From: JAGOGN01 sp036652735
Lineage (GTDB): Bacteria; Bacillota; Clostridia; Lachnospirales; Lachnospiraceae
Direction: 5' to 3'
Assembly (NCBI GenBank): GCA_036652735.1
Contig: JAVVVI010000002.1
Coordinates: 1-64,000, forward strand
DNA length: 64,000 nucleotides
Below the pieces are notes generated by a model. It ran no database searches, had not been told where the DNA came from, and saw only the letters and a list, made by a program, of their open reading frames with translations. The translations under genes and the position numbers were made by a program. This document shows, piece after piece, positions 8,422 through 17,397 of this stretch (its first letter is position 1; every line of letters starts with the position of its first letter).

Positions 8422-8691
8422 ATGAGCGAAAAAAAGAAATCAGCGGTCGCGCTTGGATATGAAAAGGGAGAGCGGGCACCGAAAATACTTGCAACCGGAG
8501 TGGGGCAGGTGGCAGAACGAATTATAGAAAAAGCAAAAGAGGCGGAGGTTCCCATTCATAAAGATGACAAACTTGCAGCAACATTGTCAAAATTAGAAAT
8601 TGGGGATGCAATTCCACCGGAATTATACGATGTGGTAGCTGAGATTTTGGTTTTTGTCAGTGATATGGATCGTATTCGGGGAAAGTTATAG
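8422..8691 (+). CDS. ylqH: YlqH, FlhB C-terminal domain homologue
   Basis: This 89-residue protein matches the cytoplasmic C-terminal part of FlhB/YscU export proteins (AVALGYEKGERAPKILATG, a central VPIHKDDKLAATLSKLEIGD, then PPELYDVVAEILVFV). It has no membrane region. The Asn-Pro-Thr-His autocleavage motif of full FlhB is absent, so it corresponds roughly to the fragment after that cleavage. With YlqG (FliK-like) it forms a miniature ruler/switch pair outside any flagellar operon. The start is ATG 8422. Confidence 0.85.
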   Translation: MSEKKKSAVALGYEKGERAPKILATGVGQVAERIIEKAKEAEVPIHKDDKLAATLSKLEIGDAIPPELYDVVAEILVFVSDMDRIRGKL

Positions 8692-8753
8692 GATGAAAGC
8701 AGTATTTAAGAAAAAACTGTGCCAGTAAATAATAGGAGAGAAAACAGAAATCA

Positions 8754-10109
8754 ATGAGCAAAAGAGTAAATTTATTAGAAGGAAATATTTTAAAAGCATT
8801 AATCAGCATGTCACTGCCGATTATGGCAACATCATTATTACAAATGGCCTATAATATGACCGATATGATTTGGATTGGACGAATGGGAAGCAATTCAGTT
8901 GCTGCAATTGGCGCAGCCGGAATGTTTGTCAATTTGGCAGGGGGGTTATCGGCATTTGCAAGAGTTGGTGGGCAGGTGCGTGTGGCACAGTCTTACGGCG
9001 GAGGAGAAAAGCAGCTGGCGGCTACTTATGCCAGAAATGCAATTCAGGTGGGCGTATTGGTGGCATTATGCTACAGCATTGTTGTATTAATTTTTTTTGA
9101 ACCGTTTATAGGCTTCTTTCGATTTACGAATCAACAGGTTATTTTGGACGCACAGAATTATTTAAGATGTATGGGAATATTTATGATATACAATTTTATC
9201 AATCCAATTTTTACAGCCTTGATTACAGCAACCGGTAATAGCAAGACACCTTTTAAAATCAGTACGGTGGGTCTTGTTATCAATATGTGCCTGGATCCGC
9301 TCTTTATATTTGGACTTGGACCAATTCCTGCTATGGGAGTTATAGGAGCTGCAATAGCCACTGTAATAGCTCAGAGCGTAGTCTGTATCTTATATATTCG
9401 GTATTTGTTTAAAGATAAGGAAGTTTTTCGGAAAATGAACTTTCGAAAAGGACCGGAACAGGGGATTGTAAAGGATATTGCTGTAATAGGGCTTCCGGCA
9501 TCAATCCAGGGAATTATGTTTACAGGTATTTCCATGGTTCTTGGACGAATTGTAGCCAGTTGGGGAGAGACTGCCATTGCAGTACAAAAGGTTGGTATTC
9601 AGGTTGAGTCTATTTCTTATATGGCAGCAGATGGCTTTGCAGCTGCAACCAATTCCTTTATTGCACAGAATTATGGTGGAAATAATATGGAAAGGGCTAA
9701 AAAAGGTTATAAGACAGCCCTTGGTGTTATGATGATTTGGGGTGTGCTTACAACTGCAATTTTAATCTTTTTTCCGGGACCAATCTTTAAAGTATTTATT
9801 CCACAGGCAGATATTCTGCCACTGGGAATGAATTACCTTATTATTTTGGGCTTTTCTCAATTTTTCATGTGTATAGAAATATTAACAGCAGGTGCATTCT
9901 CGGCTTATGGGAAGACGCTGCCGCCTTCCATTGTGAGTATTGTGTTTACGGCTATGCGAATTCCGCTTGCAATGATTCTTGGTGCAACGGCTTTAGGATT
10001 AAATGGTGTATGGTGGAGTATTTCCATATCCTCCATTGTTAAGGGAATTTTGTTGTTGACATTATTTTCTGTGTTTATGCATAAACGAGGGGAAAAGGCA
10101 CATGAATAA
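8754..10109 (+). CDS. MATE family efflux transporter
   Basis: A multidrug and toxin extrusion antiporter of 451 residues with about 12 transmembrane helices. Its N-terminal LIMATSLLQMAYNMTDMIWIG equivalent and the duplicated VGIQVESISYMAADGFAAAT half are typical of the DinF/NorM-like bacterial branch. It exports organic cations using an ion gradient, but the substrate cannot be read from sequence. It follows ylqH by 62 bases with an AGGAGAG site, and its last 8 bases overlap yraN. No guanidine-type or other riboswitch is visible upstream. Confidence 0.93.
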   Translation: MSKRVNLLEGNILKALISMSLPIMATSLLQMAYNMTDMIWIGRMGSNSVAAIGAAGMFVNLAGGLSAFARVGGQVRVAQSYGGGEKQLAATYARNAIQVGVLVALCYSIVVLIFFEPFIGFFRFTNQQVILDAQNYLRCMGIFMIYNFINPIFTALITATGNSKTPFKISTVGLVINMCLDPLFIFGLGPIPAMGVIGAAIATVIAQSVVCILYIRYLFKDKEVFRKMNFRKGPEQGIVKDIAVIGLPASIQGIMFTGISMVLGRIVASWGETAIAVQKVGIQVESISYMAADGFAAATNSFIAQNYGGNNMERAKKGYKTALGVMMIWGVLTTAILIFFPGPIFKVFIPQADILPLGMNYLIILGFSQFFMCIEILTAGAFSAYGKTLPPSIVSIVFTAMRIPLAMILGATALGLNGVWWSISISSIVKGILLLTLFSVFMHKRGEKAHE

Positions 10110-10455
10110 ACGTCAGCTTGGCAGTACAAAGGAAAAAGAGGCAGGTGCAGAACTGGAAAGACGGGGATATGAAATAGAGACCTATAATTTCCGTTGTAGA
10201 ATAGGTGAAATCGATATAATCGCAAAACAGGGCGGCTGTTTGGTTTTTGTGGAAGTGAAGTATCGAAAAGACGACCGGATGGGAGATCCTGCTTTGGCAG
10301 TAAATCAAAAGAAACAGAGAACAATCTGTAAGGTTGCTGATTATTATAAAATGGTGAATCATCTGGAAGAGGCAACTTCCTGCCGGTTTGATGTGGTTGC
10401 TATAACCGGTGGGCAGATACGAGTCATTGAAAATGCATTTTCCTACTGTCACTAA
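10102..10455 (+). CDS. yraN: YraN family (UPF0102) nuclease-fold protein
   Basis: A 117-residue protein of the UPF0102 family with the Holliday-junction-resolvase-like fold. The family motifs are seen: KEKEAGAELERRGYEI, the FRCRIGEIDIIAKQGG block and FVEVKYRKDDRMGDPALAV, which supplies the putative E-x-K catalytic pair. The cellular role is not established. It often lies near rnhB, as here. It starts inside the MATE gene end. Confidence 0.92.
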   Translation: MNKRQLGSTKEKEAGAELERRGYEIETYNFRCRIGEIDIIAKQGGCLVFVEVKYRKDDRMGDPALAVNQKKQRTICKVADYYKMVNHLEEATSCRFDVVAITGGQIRVIENAFSYCH

Positions 10456-10502
10456 AAGCCCGCCCTTTGGAGTGAAATCCGATAAAGGGCGGGCTTTTTT
10501 TT
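10455..10502. terminator. Strong terminator between yraN and the ABC-F gene
   Basis: AAAGCCCGCCCTTT (10455-10468) pairs perfectly with AAAGGGCGGGCTTT (10484-10497), followed by T. The matching A run on the left side lets it work for the convergent reverse gene too. Confidence 0.93.
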
Positions 10503-10525
10503 ATTGAATGTAAGTCAGGGTGCTA

Positions 10526-12160
10526 TTAGTCTTCGTCATCACTGGTTTTATTATATACGGTACGTTTTCTAGCCAGTTCATCACTGTCTAGGTATTCATC
10601 ATAAGTGGTAATTTTATCAATCATGGTTCCATCGGAAAGGAATTCAATAATACGATTGGCTGTTGTTTCCACAATCTGATGGTCACGGGAGGCAAATAAG
10701 ATAACACCCGGAAATTTAACCAAGCCATTATTTAATGCGGTAATGGATTCCATATCCAAATGGTCTGTGGGTTCATCTAAAATAATAACATTGGAGCCCA
10801 TAATCATCATTCTGGAAAGCAGAACACGCACCTTTTCACCACCGGAGAGGATTCTCATTTTTTTAACTCCATCATCACCGGCAAACAACATTCTTCCAAG
10901 GAATCCACGTACATAAGTGGCATCCTTAATTTCAGAGAACTGAGTGAGCCAGTCTGCAATTTGGTATTCACAGTCAAAAATTTCGGTATTGTCTTTTGGA
11001 AAATAAGACTGGGAAGTGGTAATTCCCCATTTATAGGTTCCCTCATCCGGCTCTAATTCTCCGGAAAGGATGCGGAAAAGAATGGTTTTTGCATATTCAT
11101 TGCCACCAACAAAGGCAATTTTATCTTCGCGACCAACAATAAAAGAGATTTGATCCAGAACTTTTACTCCATCAATGGTTTTACTTAAATTTTCCACAAT
11201 GAGAACTTCATTTCCAATATCACGGCTTGGACGGAAATCAATGTAAGGATATTTTCGGCTGGAAGGACGAATTTCATCAAGTTCAATCTTTTCCAAGGCT
11301 TTTTTTCTTGAGGTTGCCTGTTTGGATTTGGAAGCATTGGCTGAAAAACGAGAGATAAAGTCTTGAAGTTCCTTCATTTTCTCTTCTTTTTTCTTATTTG
11401 CATCCTTCATTTGTTTTACAATCAACTGACTGGACTCATACCAGAAATCATAGTTACCGGCATAGAGCTGTATTTTTCCATAATCAATATCGGCAGTATG
11501 GGTACAGACCTTATTGAGGAAATAGCGGTCATGGGAGACTACAATAACAGTATTTTCAAAGTTGATCAGGAATTCTTCCAGCCATCCAATTGCATCCAGG
11601 TCCAGGTGGTTGGTAGGCTCATCCAAGAGTAGAATATCAGGGGTACCAAACAAAGCCTGGGCTAGAAGTACCTTTACTTTTTCATTACCGGCTAAATCCT
11701 TCATTAAATTAGTATGAAGATCTGTTTGAATGCCAAGTCCGTTAAGAAGGGTGGCAGCATCGGACTCTGCGTTCCAGCCATCCATTTCAGCAAATTCACC
11801 TTCTAATTCACTGGCTTTAATTCCATCGGCATCCGTAAAGTCCTCTTTTGCGTAAATGGTATCTTTTTCTTTCATAATATCATAAAGACGCTGGTTTCCC
11901 ATAATTACAGTGTCAAGGACACTGAAGTCATCGTATTTAAAATGATCCTGCTGCAGGAAGGAAAGACGTTCGCCGGGTGTAATAGCAATATTTCCACTTG
12001 TAGGCTCTAACTCACCGGTTAGAATCCTCATAAATGTAGACTTTCCGGCACCATTGGCACCAATGAGTCCATAGCAGCTGTTTCCTGAAAATTTAATGTT
12101 TACATCTTCGAAAAGGGCTTTTTTTCCAAATCGAAGGGTTACGTTATTTGCACTAATCAT
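10526..12160 (-). CDS. ABC-F ATPase, YbiT-like
   Basis: A soluble protein with two ABC domains and no membrane part, of the ABC-F class that acts on ribosomes. The first domain has Walker A GANGAGKST (34-42) and Walker B LLLDEPTNHLD (177-187), but its signature is LAGNEK instead of LSGGEK. The second domain has a normal signature LSGGEKVRV (438-446) and Walker B IILDEPTDHLD (459-469), but a degenerate Walker A (VGGNEYAKT, 351-359). Because each ABC site uses Walker A of one domain and the signature of the other, both changes fall on the same composite half-sites: the first-domain Walker A with the second signature remains intact. That suggests one active and one silent site. A linker of about 70 charged residues sits between the domains. 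It has 544 residues and its own promoter. Confidence 0.92.
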   Translation of the reverse strand: MISANNVTLRFGKKALFEDVNIKFSGNSCYGLIGANGAGKSTFMRILTGELEPTSGNIAITPGERLSFLQQDHFKYDDFSVLDTVIMGNQRLYDIMKEKDTIYAKEDFTDADGIKASELEGEFAEMDGWNAESDAATLLNGLGIQTDLHTNLMKDLAGNEKVKVLLAQALFGTPDILLLDEPTNHLDLDAIGWLEEFLINFENTVIVVSHDRYFLNKVCTHTADIDYGKIQLYAGNYDFWYESSQLIVKQMKDANKKKEEKMKELQDFISRFSANASKSKQATSRKKALEKIELDEIRPSSRKYPYIDFRPSRDIGNEVLIVENLSKTIDGVKVLDQISFIVGREDKIAFVGGNEYAKTILFRILSGELEPDEGTYKWGITTSQSYFPKDNTEIFDCEYQIADWLTQFSEIKDATYVRGFLGRMLFAGDDGVKKMRILSGGEKVRVLLSRMMIMGSNVIILDEPTDHLDMESITALNNGLVKFPGVILFASRDHQIVETTANRIIEFLSDGTMIDKITTYDEYLDSDELARKRTVYNKTSDDED

Positions 12161-12210
12161 AATATTCCCTTTCTTAATAAAATGGTTCGGGTTGTTAACA
12201 GTCGTAATCT

Positions 12211-12238
12211 ATTGTATCTCATAGAAAAAAATTTGCAA
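12211..12238 (-). promoter_or_regulatory. Predicted promoter of the ABC-F gene
   Basis: On the reverse strand TTGCAA (12238-12233) and TACAAT (12216-12211) are separated by 16 bases, about 50 bases before the ABC-F start. Confidence 0.55.
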
Positions 12239-12339
12239 GGGGAAAATAAAAAAAGAATAAAAAAAAGCATGGGATAGGGAGAAAAGTTAGGAGAAAAGAA
12301 AAGGTTTTAAGAAAAATACAATTAAAATTGTCAAAACGC

Positions 12340-12368
12340 TTGATTTCTTTCAAACATTTCATTATAGT
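12340..12368 (+). promoter_or_regulatory. Predicted sigma-A promoter of nifJ
   Basis: TTGATT (12340-12345) and TATAGT (12363-12368) are 17 bases apart. The gap from the ABC-F start to here, about 12161-12339, is AT-rich and holds only the divergent ABC-F promoter. Confidence 0.6.
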
Positions 12369-12385
12369 AATGAGTTAGGGGATTC

Positions 12386-12402
12386 ATTAGATTTAATCTA
12401 AT
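12386..12402. promoter_or_regulatory. 17-base perfect palindrome in the nifJ leader
   Basis: ATTAGATTTAATCTAAT is perfectly symmetric about 12394. It lies about 10 bases past the expected transcript start, a normal place for a repressor operator. It does not match the Rex consensus. Its factor is unknown. Confidence 0.45.
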
Positions 12403-12429
12403 AATTCTTATTAGTAGGAGGGAATAATA

Positions 12430-15400
12430 ATGAAACGTTCAATGAAAACAATGGATGGTAATCATGCAGCAGCTCACGCATCCTATGCGTATACTGACGT
12501 TGCAGCGATCTATCCGATTACACCATCATCTGTTATGGCAGAAGCTACAGATGAATGGGCAACACAGGGAAGAAAAAATATTTTTGGACAGACTGTTCAG
12601 GTAACAGAGATGCAGTCAGAGGCAGGCGCAGCAGGTACCGTTCACGGTTCCTTGGCAGCAGGTGCATTAACAACAACGTACACAGCTTCACAGGGTTTGT
12701 TACTTATGATTCCAAATCTTTACAAGATTGCCGGAGAGAGACTTCCGGGTGTATTCAATGTTTCAGCCCGTGCTTTGGCTAGTCATGCATTATCTATATT
12801 TGGAGATCATTCCGATGTATATGCATGTCGTCAGACAGGTGTAGCAATGTTATGTGAATCCAGCGTTCAGGAAGTTATGGATTTAACACCGGTAGCACAC
12901 TGTGCAGCAATTAAGGGAAGAATTCCATTTATCAATTTCTTTGACGGATTCAGAACATCTCACGAGATCCAGAAGATTGAGACCTGGGATTATGCAGATT
13001 TAGAAGATATGGTTGATTTAGAGGCTGTCAATGCATATAGACAGGATGCTTTGAATCCAAACCATCCGGTTCAGAGAGGTTCTGCACAGAATCCTGATAT
13101 TTTTTTCCAGGCAAGAGAAGCATGTAATGTAAATTATGAAGAAATGCCTGCAATTGTTCAGAATTATATGGACAAGGTAAATGAAAAAATCGGAACAGAT
13201 TACAAGTTATTCAATTATTATGGAGCACCGGATGCAACGCATGTAATTATTGCAATGGGTTCAGTATGTGACACCATTGATGAAACAATTGATTACCTTG
13301 TTGCAAGGGGAGAGAAAGTAGGACTTGTAAAAGTTCGCTTATACAGACCATTTGCTAAGGAAGCGTTTATCAATGCAATTCCGGAATCTGTACAGCAGCT
13401 TACTGTATTAGATAGAACAAAAGAGCCTGGAGCAATGGGCGAGCCGTTATATCTTGATGTAGTAGCAGCATTAAAGGGCAGCAAATTTGATCAGACACCG
13501 ATTCTTACCGGCCGTTATGGTCTTGGATCAAAAGATACCACACCGGGACAGATTATTGCGGTATACAACAATAAAGAAAAACAGACATTTACCATTGGTA
13601 TTAATGATGATGTAACCCATCTTTCTCTTGAAATTAAAGAGAACCCTGTTACAACACCGGAAGCTACCATTAACTGTAAATTCTGGGGACTTGGCGCAGA
13701 TGGTACCGTAGGAGCAAATAAAAACTCCATTAAGATTATTGGTGATAATACGGATATGTATGCACAGGCATATTTTGCATACGATTCCAAAAAATCAGGT
13801 GGTGTTACAATTTCCCATCTACGTTTTGGAAAAGATCCAATTCGCTCTACTTATCTAATTTCAAAAGCGAACTTTGTAGCTTGTCATAATTCAGCTTATG
13901 TACGTAAGTACAATATGGTACAGGACATTGTTGATGGAGGAACTTTCCTTTTAAACTGTTCTTGGGATATGGCAGGATTGGAAGAGAACTTACCGGGTCA
14001 GGCAAAACGTTATATTGCAGATCATAATATTAAATTATATACCATTGATGGAACAAAGATTGGTAAAGAAATTGGACTTGGCGGACGTATTAATACCGTA
14101 CTTCAGTCAGCATTCTTTAAACTTGCTAATATTATTCCGGAAGATAAAGCAGCTGAATTAATGAAATCAGCAGCAAAAGCGACCTATGGCAAAAAGGGTG
14201 ATAACATTGTTAAGATGAATTACGATGCAATTGACCGTGGTGCACAGGACGTTGTTAAAATTGAAGTTCCTGCCAGCTGGAAGAATGAAAAAGACGAAGA
14301 ACTTGGCGTGGTAGCAAGAAGCGGAAGAAAAGATGTAGTTGATTTCGTAAAGAACATTCAGATTCCAATTAATGCACAGGAAGGTGATAAATTACCGGTA
14401 TCTGCATTTGTAGATTATGTAGATGGAACTACACCATCCGGCTCCGCTGCATTTGAAAAACGAGGAATTGCTGTAGATGTTCCGGTATGGAATTCAGATA
14501 ACTGTATTCAGTGTAACTTCTGTTCTTATGTGTGCCCACATGCTGTTATTCGCCCAATTGCATTAACAGAAGCAGAGGCAGCAAAGGCACCGGAAGGCAT
14601 GAAGATGATTGATATGACCGGAATGCCTGGAATGAAATTTGCAATTACAGTATCTGCTTATGATTGTACCGGATGTGGTTCCTGTGCAAATGTCTGCCCG
14701 GGTAAGAAGGGCGAAAAAGCATTGGTAATGAAGAACTTTGAAGAAAATGCCAACGAGCAGAACTATTTTGATTTTGCATCAAATCTTCCAAAGAAACCGG
14801 AAGTACTGGAAAAATTCAAAGAGACTACCGTTAAAGGAAGTCAGTTTAAACAGCCTCTTCTTGAGTTCTCAGGAGCTTGTGCTGGTTGTGGAGAGACTCC
14901 TTATGCAAAATTAGTTACACAGTTATTTGGTGATAGAATGTATATTGCAAATGCAACCGGATGTTCTTCAATCTGGGGTAACTCTTCACCATCTACACCT
15001 TATACAATGACACCAGAAGGAAAAGGACCGGCTTGGTCAAACTCCTTATTTGAAGATGCTGCTGAATTTGGATATGGTATGTTACTGGCTCAAAGAGCAT
15101 TAAGAGACCGTCTGAAATCAAAGATCGAAGACATTGTAACAACTACAAGCAAAGAAGGCGTAAGAACAGCAGGAAAACAATGGCTGGATACCTTTAACTG
15201 CGGAGCATCCAATGGCGAAGCTACGAATAATCTGGTACAGGCATTAGTAGAGTGTGGATGTGAACGTGCTTCTGATATTTTAACCCAGAAAGATTTCCTT
15301 GCAAAGAAATCACAGTGGATCTTTGGTGGAGACGGCTGGGCTTATGATATAGGATTTGGTGGATTAGACCATGTATTGGCAAGTGGAAAAGATATTAACA

Positions 15401-15966
15401 TTATGGTATTTGATACAGAAGTATATTCCAATACAGGTGGACAGTCATCCAAAGCAACACCTACCGGTGCAATTGCACAGTTTGCAGCTGCCGGAAAAGA
15501 AGTAAAGAAAAAAGACCTTGCCGGAATCGCAATGAGTTATGGTTACGTTTACGTGGCACAAATTGCTATGGGTGCGGATTATAATCAGTGTGTAAAGGCA
15601 ATTGCAGAAGCTGAAAGCTATCCGGGACCATCTTTAATTATTGCCTATGCTCCATGTATTAATCATGGAATTAAAAAAGGTATGTCCAAAGCTCAGACAG
15701 AAGAAAAACTTGCAGTGGAAGCAGGATACTGGAATAACTTCAGATTCAATCCGGAACTTGCAGCAGAAGGCAAACCTGCATTTTCACTTGACAGTAAAGC
15801 TCCAACAGGAGATTATAAAGAATTCTTAAATGGAGAAGTTCGTTACAATGCACTGGTTCGTGCAAATCCGGAAAGAGCAGAAGAGTTGTTTACAACTGCA
15901 GAGAAGAGTTCAAAAGAGAGATATTCACATCTTGAAAAATTAGTAAAACTTTACGGCGAAGAGTAA
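12430..15966 (+). CDS. nifJ: Pyruvate:ferredoxin (flavodoxin) oxidoreductase
   Basis: This single-chain enzyme converts pyruvate and CoA to acetyl-CoA and CO2, passing electrons to ferredoxin, the central step of pyruvate use in fermenting Clostridia. It has 1178 residues, the normal size. The N-terminal domain holds YPITPSS and QSEAGAAGTVHGSL. Two ferredoxin-type [4Fe-4S] motifs follow (CIQCNFCSYVCP and CTGCGSCANVCPG, about residues 690-760). The thiamine diphosphate domain at the C-terminus has CAGCGETPY, NATGCSSIWG and GDGWAYDIGFGG. It is monocistronic, with a strong TAGGAGGG site, its own promoter and a terminator. Confidence 0.97.
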   Translation: MKRSMKTMDGNHAAAHASYAYTDVAAIYPITPSSVMAEATDEWATQGRKNIFGQTVQVTEMQSEAGAAGTVHGSLAAGALTTTYTASQGLLLMIPNLYKIAGERLPGVFNVSARALASHALSIFGDHSDVYACRQTGVAMLCESSVQEVMDLTPVAHCAAIKGRIPFINFFDGFRTSHEIQKIETWDYADLEDMVDLEAVNAYRQDALNPNHPVQRGSAQNPDIFFQAREACNVNYEEMPAIVQNYMDKVNEKIGTDYKLFNYYGAPDATHVIIAMGSVCDTIDETIDYLVARGEKVGLVKVRLYRPFAKEAFINAIPESVQQLTVLDRTKEPGAMGEPLYLDVVAALKGSKFDQTPILTGRYGLGSKDTTPGQIIAVYNNKEKQTFTIGINDDVTHLSLEIKENPVTTPEATINCKFWGLGADGTVGANKNSIKIIGDNTDMYAQAYFAYDSKKSGGVTISHLRFGKDPIRSTYLISKANFVACHNSAYVRKYNMVQDIVDGGTFLLNCSWDMAGLEENLPGQAKRYIADHNIKLYTIDGTKIGKEIGLGGRINTVLQSAFFKLANIIPEDKAAELMKSAAKATYGKKGDNIVKMNYDAIDRGAQDVVKIEVPASWKNEKDEELGVVARSGRKDVVDFVKNIQIPINAQEGDKLPVSAFVDYVDGTTPSGSAAFEKRGIAVDVPVWNSDNCIQCNFCSYVCPHAVIRPIALTEAEAAKAPEGMKMIDMTGMPGMKFAITVSAYDCTGCGSCANVCPGKKGEKALVMKNFEENANEQNYFDFASNLPKKPEVLEKFKETTVKGSQFKQPLLEFSGACAGCGETPYAKLVTQLFGDRMYIANATGCSSIWGNSSPSTPYTMTPEGKGPAWSNSLFEDAAEFGYGMLLAQRALRDRLKSKIEDIVTTTSKEGVRTAGKQWLDTFNCGASNGEATNNLVQALVECGCERASDILTQKDFLAKKSQWIFGGDGWAYDIGFGGLDHVLASGKDINIMVFDTEVYSNTGGQSSKATPTGAIAQFAAAGKEVKKKDLAGIAMSYGYVYVAQIAMGADYNQCVKAIAEAESYPGPSLIIAYAPCINHGIKKGMSKAQTEEKLAVEAGYWNNFRFNPELAAEGKPAFSLDSKAPTGDYKEFLNGEVRYNALVRANPERAEELFTTAEKSSKERYSHLEKLVKLYGEE

Positions 15967-15986
15967 GTAAAGCAGTAAGAAGCTTT

Positions 15987-16016
15987 GGGGACTGTCAGTC
16001 ATGGCAGTCCCCTTTT
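15987..16016 (+). terminator. Terminator after nifJ
   Basis: GGGGACTG (15987-15994) pairs with CAGTCCCC (16005-16012), followed by TTTT. Confidence 0.8.
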
Positions 16017-16031
16017 AAAAAAAGGAGTTTT

Positions 16032-17345
16032 ATGAAAAAAAAGGATCATGTAGTAGCCAATGTTCAGCCTGGGAGCATTGCAGAGGAATTGGAACTTTCC
16101 AAGGGAGATATTTTAATATCTGTGAATGGAAAGAAAATTGAAGATGTATTTGATTATCATTATAGTATGAATGAAGAGTACCTTGAACTTCTCATTCAAA
16201 AACCGGATGGAGAAGAATGGGAACTGGAAATTGAAAAAGAATATGAAGAAGATTTGGGTCTGGAATTTGAGAATGAATTTATGGATGATTACAGATCCTG
16301 TTGCAATAAATGTATTTTTTGCTTTATTGATCAAATGCCAAAAGGGATGCGGGAAACGTTGTATTTTAAAGATGATGACAGCAGACTTTCCTTTTTGCAA
16401 GGGAACTACGTGACACTGACCAATATGAGTGAACGGGATGTGGAACGGATTATAAGTTATAAACTTTCACCAATTAATATTTCAGTACAGACAACCAATC
16501 CAAAACTTCGGGTAAAAATGCTGAATAATCCAAATGCAGGTACTGCTTTATCTAAAATCAAGCGGTTTGCGGAAGCAAATATTGTTATGAATGGGCAGAT
16601 TGTATTATGCAAAGGAATCAATGATGGAGAAGAATTGGTAAGAACCATAAGAGATTTAATGGAATACGCACCGGTAATGGAGAGTGTCTCGGTTGTACCG
16701 GTAGGTTTGTCAAAATTCAGGGAAGGTCTGTATCCATTGGAATCTTTTACAAAAGAAGATGCGGCAGCAGTGATTGACAGTATTGAAGAATGGCAGAAAA
16801 TCTGTTATGAACAATATGGAATTCATTTTATTCATGCCTCAGATGAATGGTATTTATTGGCACAACGGGAGCTTCCGGAGGAGAACCGGTATGATGGTTA
16901 CCTGCAACTTGAAAACGGGGTTGGAATGTTACGCCTGCTTAAAGATGAATTTGCGGCTGCATTGAATGAGGCAGAGCCAAGAAAACAGCTTGTAAGACGA
17001 ATAACCATTGCCACCGGATTGCTTGCTGCGCCTCATATCACACAGCTGGTTAATACAATGAGTGAGAAATTTCCTAATATTCAAGTGAATGTGATTGGAA
17101 TTTCCAATAATTTTTTTGGAGAGAAGATAACCGTAGCCGGATTAATTACGGCGCAGGATTTAATGGAACAATTAAAAGACAGGGATTTAGGTGACACCTT
17201 ATTGTTGCCATGCAGTATGCTAAGAAGCGGAGAAGAAGTATTTTTGGATGATATTACACTGGAATGTGTAAGACGAACTTTGAAGGTGAAAATTAATATT
17301 GTAGAATCAAGAGGTGATTATCTTCTTGACAGTATCTTGGAATAA
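16032..17345 (+). CDS. DUF512 radical-SAM/PDZ protein
   Basis: A 437-residue member of the DUF512 family. Residues 1-65 resemble a PDZ domain (GSIAEELELSKGDILISVNG). The CX3CX2C cluster motif follows (Cys90, Cys94, Cys97 in CCNKCIFCFID), as expected for binding a [4Fe-4S] cluster and S-adenosylmethionine. The C-terminal DUF512 region ends in LLLPCSMLRSGEEVFLDD. The reaction is not known. Its place just before der (52 bases) is conserved in Clostridia, so a role linked to translation or ribosome assembly is possible but unproven. Confidence 0.88.
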   Translation: MKKKDHVVANVQPGSIAEELELSKGDILISVNGKKIEDVFDYHYSMNEEYLELLIQKPDGEEWELEIEKEYEEDLGLEFENEFMDDYRSCCNKCIFCFIDQMPKGMRETLYFKDDDSRLSFLQGNYVTLTNMSERDVERIISYKLSPINISVQTTNPKLRVKMLNNPNAGTALSKIKRFAEANIVMNGQIVLCKGINDGEELVRTIRDLMEYAPVMESVSVVPVGLSKFREGLYPLESFTKEDAAAVIDSIEEWQKICYEQYGIHFIHASDEWYLLAQRELPEENRYDGYLQLENGVGMLRLLKDEFAAALNEAEPRKQLVRRITIATGLLAAPHITQLVNTMSEKFPNIQVNVIGISNNFFGEKITVAGLITAQDLMEQLKDRDLGDTLLLPCSMLRSGEEVFLDDITLECVRRTLKVKINIVESRGDYLLDSILE

Positions 17346-17397
17346 GGGATATGATAGTAATGTAACTTAAAAAACCAATTAAGAATGGAGAAATAAT

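Noticed and set aside
9905..10375. Reverse-strand open frame of 156 codons over the MATE-yraN junction
   Set aside because: Both genes below it are well supported and the antisense product has no domain.
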